The notes beneath the pieces were generated by a model that saw only the letters and a list, made by a program, of their open reading frames with translations, was not told the DNA's origin and ran no database searches. The translations under genes and the position numbers were made by a program. From Papaver somniferum (taxonomy: Eukaryota; Streptophyta; Magnoliopsida; Ranunculales; Papaveraceae): a stretch of 64,000 nucleotides of DNA. Shown here piece after piece: positions 57,126-64,000 of the stretch (the stretch's first letter is position 1; each line of letters begins with the position of its first letter). Where the stretch lies: NCBI RefSeq assembly GCF_003573695.1, contig NC_039359.1, positions 86,904,566 through 86,968,565 on the forward strand, in the 5' to 3' direction.

Positions 57126-59830
57126 TGAAATGGTTTGGTGTGAGGAAAACACATGCCTTTCATAGTTTTAGTATAAATCGATTTGGGTTGGTGAAACAGC
57201 CTCCAAGAATTCTTAGCAATCAAAGATTCATTTTATCGAGATCTTTTAACACATATCCCCCTGTTTCTTTACTAACATTAATTTTAGTCCATTTCTTCAT
57301 ATAGACTCCCTTAGATTCACTAGGCTCACTCGATTTACCCCACCAGAAGTCTCTAATTATGCTCATAGCTTTCTTAAAATTTTCGTAGGAAGGATGAGAG
57401 TAGACATGTTATAAACACGTAAAGTTTTAAGAACAGATTTAGCTAAAACTTACCTACCAGGAGGAGTAACAGACTTACTTTTCCAAACTTTTAGACGACC
57501 ACTCATATTATCTAACAAATAATCAAAACAAGAAATTTTTGATTTATTCATGAATAGGGAGCCTCCTAGATATTTTTCATCTAGTTTAATTTTCTTCACC
57601 TTAAGAATATCAATTATGGATTTGCCAAAACTGTTACTAATGTTGGGTGTGGAAAAATCCAGATTTAAAAAAAATTGATCATTTGGCCCGATGAGTTACC
57701 ATAATCTCAAGAAATTTTAGGAGGTTTGATCTCTGAGAGGTAGTGGATTTTGTGAAGATTAGGCAATCATCCGCAAAGAACGGATGAGTTACAGCCGGAC
57801 AATATTTGTTTTTCTTAAACCCCGAGATTATCCCCTGTCTTTCAGCACTGGTAAGAGTTCTAGAAAAGGACTTCATACACAAAATAAAGAGGTACAGAGA
57901 TAAAGGATCTCCCTGCCTCAGATTTCTAGTATGTTTGAATGGTTTACTAGGGAGACCATTAATGAGGATGGTCGAAGAACTAGTGCTAATACATTGGTGT
58001 GTCAGGTTACACCAAGCATCGCAAAATATCTTATTTTTTTAGGATATCAATCAAAAAATCCCACTCCACATGGTCAAAAGCCTTTGACATATCAATTTTT
58101 AGGCCAAGATAGTCGGTTTTAGATTTCTTCTCTTTCCTCGTGGCATGAATTATCTCATGAGCAACAAGGATGTTGTCTGAGATTAGTCGATTCTTAACAA
58201 AAGCCGACTGGTAAGGGAGATCAGCCTGTCTAAGAAAGGTTTCAACCTTTTAGCTAAGACTCTAAATATAATTTTATAGGAAATGTCACAGAGACTTATA
58301 GGTATATAGTTTCCTAGAGTGGTAGGATGCAAGACCTTAGGAATCAAAGATATAAAGGTTTGGTTCAGTTAAGTGAGCATGTGCCCACTACTAAAAAAGG
58401 CCTGGACAGTTTTGCTTACATCACATTGACAAGATCCTAATTATTTTGGAAAAAAACTGGCCAGGAAACCGTTTGGTGCCGTACTAGCATTAAGTGGCAT
58501 GTTAAAAAAAGCCTCATATATTTCAACAACAGTAGGTTTAGCCATCAGCAACACATTGTCAATTTCAGAAATTTGCGAGGGGACTAGATTAACTATAACA
58601 TTAATAATAGCATGTGAAGATGTGGTTAGTAAATTCTCAAAATGAATATTCAAGCAATTAGCAACATTATCTCTAACTTCTATACACACATTAGTACAGT
58701 CATTAACCCACCAATATGGTTACGTCTTTGTCTAATAACAACATTGCGGTGAAAATAATGGTTGTTTCTATCTCCTAAATCGTGTTTTCTCTGCCCTTTA
58801 TTTTCAACATTTCTTCTTCATAATCAAACATTTTATGAATTTCCAATTTGGTGTTCAAAATACCAGAGTCATACAATCTAATTTTATGTTCATGATATTA
58901 TCAAGTTTGTGAGTAAGCTCGGTAAGATTATTTTGAATGTTACTAAAGTCAAGTTTGTTTCATTGATTAACACCATGCTTAATAGTGGAGAGTTTGTTAA
59001 TAAGAACAAAAGCATGGGAACCATGGAAGTGACCGTTCCAAGAAGAATATATTAGATCAATGCATTTATGTTATTCCTGAAACATGCTAAAATACTTGAA
59101 AGGCTTATGGCCCGAAAAGGATGGGACCTCGGTATTCAATAAAATGGGAGAATGTTCCAGTCCTGTATGTCTAAGATGTCTGACGCTACAACTAGGGAAA
59201 AGAGTGATCCATTGTCCGGTAGCTAAGCCTCTATCTAACCTTTCTTCGATGAGAGTGTTGTCTGTGTGGTGGTTAAATCAAGTAAAGGGGAAACCTATGC
59301 ATCCCACATCCTTTATCCCCATATTATTGAATATGTTATTAAATTTCATAATATCAGTGTGATTTGTCGGATTATGTCCTCTTTTTTCATCCTGATGAAG
59401 GATAACATTAAGGTCTCTCAAGACTAACCACGAAGAATTCATACTATTTCCCATATGGTTCACTACATCCCAAGATTTTTCCTTCATATGATCCTTATAA
59501 GGACTCCCATACATGCAAGTCAGAATCCAAACCGATTTAGTTTTTTGATTCCAAATTTCACAATTGATTTTGTCATCATCCTGATAGAGCACTTTGAGTC
59601 TCGCAGATTTATCTTAGGCAACTGCAAGACCCCTAGCAGTGCCCATTGGGTTTTGGTAAACAATATTATAGATTAAGGATTTATGCAGAGTTTCTTCGAC
59701 AAACAAATCATGACTTTTAGTTTCTGACAGGAAAATGGTGTTGGAATTACTACTAGTTATGAGCTTGCCTAGTTGTTGTCTAGTGTCTCTATTTTTAAGA
59801 CCTTGGCAGTTCCATGAAAGAATTTTAGCA
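57126..59830 (-). pseudogene. LINE (L1-like) ORF2 pseudogene
   Basis: Reading the minus strand from the right: the endonuclease start AKILSWNCQGLKNRDTRQQL and FLSETKS (59614-59830), then WILTCMYGSPY and LVLRDLNVILHQDEKRGH (59278-59592). The linker before the reverse transcriptase, with NMPLNASTAPNGF, lies at 58441-58689. Reverse transcriptase pieces are KNRLISDNILVAHEIIH, IDMSKAFDHVEWDFL (about 58050-58200), NLRQGDPLSLYLFILCMKSF and the catalytic FADD in HPFFADDCLIF (57750-57920). Many stops and shifts lie between. It ends at the Gypsy junction, so the reverse-transcriptase tail, zinc finger and 3' end are lost. Confidence 0.85.
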
Positions 59831-60724
59831 AACTGCCAAAAATAAAAAACCTCTGGGTATTGGAAAACCTGGAAATTAATGCTCATGCTGAATGAGGTCT
59901 TTAATTGCAACAATATAGTAGATGTAAATTAAGGGCACATGAAATTGCAGAGAAAATTGGGAGTAGAAAAGAAAAACTTGATTTGGCGCAATCTTTCTAG
60001 TGATCTTATTCAGCATGATACTAGGATGGATAATATAAATACTGTGGTTAAGGCTTACCTCAACCGAGCTTTGATTTTCAATATAAGAAAGGGTATAAAT
60101 AAATTTACCATACAAAATTGGATAAAGATTATCGTAATGGGACGATTGAGTGAAGACCCCCTCTTTGATTTTGGTTACCTGATTTATAATCTGAGCTTTT
60201 TTCATACTCTGGATAGGTATTTTAAAGGTATTTACTGAGTATAGTTTCCTTATAGTATCCTCCTCTTTTGATGTTGATTTATGGTTCCTCCTCTTTTGAA
60301 TATTTCCTCCAAACTATGGATTGTCCGGTAGTTTCCTCTTTTTTCATTTGTCGAAAATGACACATGTTTCACCTCTATTATGCTTGATCTCGCCATTTCC
60401 TGCTGCCTCATCCTCTTGCATCAGTCCATTACTTTTAACTATTGGATAAGTTGATGGTTTGCAGTTTTTTATGACTCCTGGTGTGTCTCTAGTATTTGGT
60501 ATATTGTTGATAAGATTGGTTTTTATGGTTGTGATTAACGCATTTTTGCATAACACGACACCATTTAATCTCCATTTTCTTCCACCTCTCCGTATAATGC
60601 TATCATATCTTGTACAGATCCCCATTCTATTTCTGTTCTCAGCAGCAGTTGCGTACATATTACCCTTGCAGGACCAGTTTGTCGCAGTATTGGCCTTCAA
60701 CACCAATTTAGAGCATCTTGGCAT
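59831..60724 (-). other. Probable LINE 5' part, unassigned
   Basis: Two minus-strand frames (60205-59876, 109 codons; 60724-60344, 126 codons) lie where the end of LINE ORF1 and the ORF1-ORF2 junction are expected. The second is basic and Cys-containing (RYDSIIRRGGRKWR), but no ORF1 zinc-knuckle or RRM pattern was recognised. Confidence 0.3.
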
Positions 60725-63033
60725 TTAACAAACAAATAAACTTCAATTGAAAATATTGGAAAAAAACTGGAAGAGAAAAAAGAAGGAATTAAAAGAGAAA
60801 GCATTGGAGGAAAGTGAGATGTTCAGCAAACAAACAACCAAACAAACTGAAAACAATTGAAAGAAAAAAAAACAGGCGACGGAGCTGAAAACAAAAGACA
60901 AAAAGAATCGGAGCAAAGGAATCACTGAAACAGAATCACGGAGTAAAGGAATCAATGAAACAGAATCACTAAACGGGAATCATCGAACAAGAATCACTGT
61001 AACTAGAATCCATAAGAACAAGAATCCAACAAAAGAATCACAGAAAAGCGGGAGATAGTTAAATTTTCCGTTCACTTTCGGATTAGAACTAACTGGAAAA
61101 GTAGGCTAACGGTCTTAAAAAGATAGCATAACAGATAGATTATAGAGCTTTAGATACTCTCTGAAGGCTACTTCATGTATCTTATTATCTTCCACAACGC
61201 GGTGGGATCGCGATTCACGAGCCATATGTAGCACATGCATTTTGTTCAACTCCCAAAATGCGGAAAATCCACTTTTGAATGATTGAGAAAGAAATTTTCA
61301 TTTTTGATTGATTGATATTGACTATATAGTTCACTTTTATTTTCCAGTTTGGTGGTGTTTGTTAGTGTTGGCATGCCAGTGCCAGCTACAGATTTCACTA
61401 GGGTATTTGAATACGCTTTCAAAATAAACCAAGTTTCAAAATGGCTTTCAAAAATGAATCATACTTCATGGGATAGTGGAAATTTTCACTAGTTTAATAT
61501 ATATATATATTCTTTGATCCATAAAAAGTAAGTTTTTCATTTCATCCAAATAATTGCGATTTAGAGTTGTTGATAATATGAAAATTCCAATCATAAGCCT
61601 CAACAATCATCAATGATGGCTGGTTATAAATGAGATGTTCAATAAGTTTATTTATTTAGTTTACCAAATTTCAATCAATGAATATGCTTGCCTAAGAAAA
61701 TAAGATGATGCATGAATTAATCTTTTAAAGGAGGATCATGGAGGTCAGGTGATATCTTTTGACAAAATTATAAATTGGGGTCAGGACAAAAGATTTTTTC
61801 CTGTTTACTTGCACGCCTGCACCTACTCAAAATTTCATTTATTGATCTCTTGAGATTTCAAGTTCAACAAACACGGTCAGAATTCTCAAGATGAAGAATG
61901 GTTAGTTTTAATACGGGTATTTGAATGCCAATATTTCCACTCCTAACCAGCCATTCTTGAATATGTTGTTTTCTCTGCTATGGAGCATAACTATCAAGAG
62001 TTTCAAAATGCAGTTGATTGCGAAGTATATATCGAGATACAGATTCAGCCTACTAAAATCTTAGAATGCCACTGAGATTTGAGAACCACTGACTCTACTC
62101 CATTACTCAAATTCTGTACCGCGACTCAATATTTGACGCTTTGCCTCAAAATTATCCTTTGACCTTAATTCTTGATAAATTTCCTGAAGTCTATGACGAA
62201 AATGTGTATATATTACGATTAAAAAATTTATCATTTTAAAAAAAAAGTTGTCTCATGTTCCATAACTTGTACATGTAAAGAAAATATATATGTAAAGACA
62301 TTTAACACATGTAAAGAAAACAAAAATATCACAGATAAAATATCAAAACTTATAAATAGTAAAATATTTCATTAATAAGTTAATCAGGTCATCATTAAAA
62401 ATCTCTTTGAAAAACATAAATAAGTTCTTACACTAATTATAAACAAAACGTCACTAGCAGTGCTCTCCTCAGTCATTAATTACTAATCTGGTCGAGGATT
62501 TTTTATTAGAACTTGGAAATAACGTGTCCCGAATCTTTTCTATGGTGCTCATTCGTTCTTGAAATTATGAATGCCCCTTGATCTGCGCATTTGGGTTTCA
62601 TCATGTCCAAGAGATCAAATTATATTGTTGATACTTTTGTATAACCTTTTCCAACCATCAACACTCCTTCGAACTTCAACAATAATTCAGTTCTCTTTTT
62701 AATACCGATATAGTAATCTATTTGACTTTAATTTTCTCCAATATCCTATAGATATTTTTTCTACCGATGAATTTTAGTTTTGAAATTCTAATATTTTTCA
62801 TTTCTTCATAAATTCATGGCTTTTGGAATATTATTATAATTTTTAATTGTGTAAACTAAACATTTATTTAATGTTTCAAGTTAGTATAGAGAAAACTAAA
62901 GTTTTCCAAAGTTGTTTCATATAGTGTGAACAAGAAAAGTAGGGAGAAAACTAAAGTGTCTAGAAATTAGATTACTTAAGGAGATAGTTTGTGTATACTA
63001 TAAGTCAAGTATACTTATAGTCTATGTACTATA
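60725..63033. other. Intergenic, no gene recognised
   Basis: The 60880-61050 part has many loose GAATCAC/GGAATCA strings and may be LINE leader. An AT run lies at 61497-61510. No ORF above 60 codons with a motif was seen on either strand. Confidence 0.4.
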
Positions 63034-64000
63034 TGAAAAACCGGGGGTCTAACAACACCACCCAATATTTCTCTTAACAATCTTTATGGACAAACTCGAA
63101 TATACTTTTAAGAGAATCAACAAGACTCAATCAATTAAAAGTACATCAACGAATTTATATCTCTCTCTTGATTTGATTTACTCAAGCAAGACTGCAAGTT
63201 CTAATCAAATACAAGGAATAACTTGGATGGTACCAAAGACCAATATCCAAGGATCAATCAATATCAATCAACAAACAAAGGTCGGAATTGATTGATTCAA
63301 ACGCACAACCTGTATTATTTCAATTATATAAAAAAATATAATGCAGAAATAGAAATAACACAGACACCAGAATTTTGTTAACGAGGAAACCGAAAATGCA
63401 GAAAAACCCCGGGACCTAGTTCAGATTGAACACACACTATATTAAGCCGCTACAGACACTAGCCTACTCCAAGCTAACTTCGGACTGGACTGTAGTTGAA
63501 CCCCAATCAATCTCCCACTGATCCAAGGTACAGTTATGCTCCTACGCCTCTGATCCCAGCAGGATACTGCACACTTGATTCCCTTAGCTGATCTCACCCA
63601 CAACTAAGAGTTGCTACGATCCAAAATCGTAGGCTTTGACAATAAACAAACCTGTCTCACACAGACAAGTCTATCAAAGGATCAATCTGTCTCCCACAGA
63701 TAAACCCTAAAGGTTTTGTTCCGTCTTTTGATAATAATCAAGGTGAACAGGAACCAATTGATAATCCGGTCTTATATTCCCGAAGAACATCCTAGATTAA
63801 TCAATCACCTCACAACAATCTTAATCGTATGGTAGCGAAACAAGATGTTGCGGAATCACAAACGATGAGACGAAGTGTTTGTGATTACTTTTTATATCTT
63901 GCCTATCGTAGATATCAATCTCAAGCCAATCAACCTGATTGTACTCGTACGATAGAAGATGCAAGATCAGATCACACAACTACGATAAAAGTAGTATCGG
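63034..64000 (-). repeat. Reversed LTR of the element-1 family, running off the right edge
   Basis: TGAAAAACCGGGGGTCTAAC begins the reverse complement of the element-1 LTR end. The match continues to base 64000 (about the last 970 bases of the LTR). No primer site lies to its left, so this is the outer edge of a 3' or solo LTR; any element body lies to the right of the window. It is closer to the element-1 LTRs than the copy at 12265. Confidence 0.9.

Overview
The window is nuclear DNA from a flowering plant, almost certainly a eudicot with a large, repeat-rich genome. The evidence is GT-AG split genes, one conserved helicase gene, a plant-only single-exon gene, and many plant transposon families (long-LTR retrotransposons, Tat-type and chromovirus-type Gypsy, CACTA, Stowaway, hAT and Mutator-like MITEs, a TRIM, LINEs). 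No marker fixes the species; a poppy-like Ranunculales genome is only a guess.

Layout. 1-3.5 kb: a possible 5' end of a gene running off the left edge, a decayed RNase H fragment and a Stowaway MITE. 3.5-11.7 kb: element 1, a complete LTR retrotransposon with about 2.4 kb LTRs, an initiator-Met primer site and several polypurine tracts, but no pol; it carries one 238-residue ORF of unknown function. 12.0-22.9 kb: a LINE zinc-finger scrap, a reversed LTR of the element-1 family, an outer CACTA element inserted in that LTR, and a second 7-kb CACTA element nested in the first. The inner CACTA keeps an apparently intact four-exon gene for a 315-residue Ptta/En-Spm-type protein. 22.9-42.2 kb: element 2, a related no-pol family with about 2.8 kb LTRs in an INT-LTR-INT-LTR arrangement. 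Its internal region is split by element 3, a 9.3-kb Tat-like Gypsy element with a gag remnant and no pol. 42.2-42.5 kb: a truncated TRIM. 42.5-52.7 kb is the gene-bearing part: a 165-residue plant-specific gene and a complete nine-exon, 909-codon DDX11/CHL1-type iron-sulfur DNA helicase, both on the minus strand, with a Mutator-like MITE in a helicase intron. 52.7-60.7 kb: a broken chromovirus-type Gypsy element abutting a broken LINE. 63.0-64.0 kb: a reversed LTR of the element-1 family running off the right edge.

How it works together. Only the helicase, the small gene and possibly the CACTA gene look able to make an intended protein. Elements 1, 2 and 3 keep LTRs, primer sites and purine tracts but no polymerase, so any movement would need enzymes supplied from elsewhere. 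The insertion order can be read from nesting: element-1-family LTR, then outer CACTA, then inner CACTA, then the hAT MITE inside it; and element 2, then element 3. The most notable observations are the no-pol long-LTR families with unrecognised ORFs, loss of the TATA box from the 5' LTR of element 1, and the intact CACTA gene.
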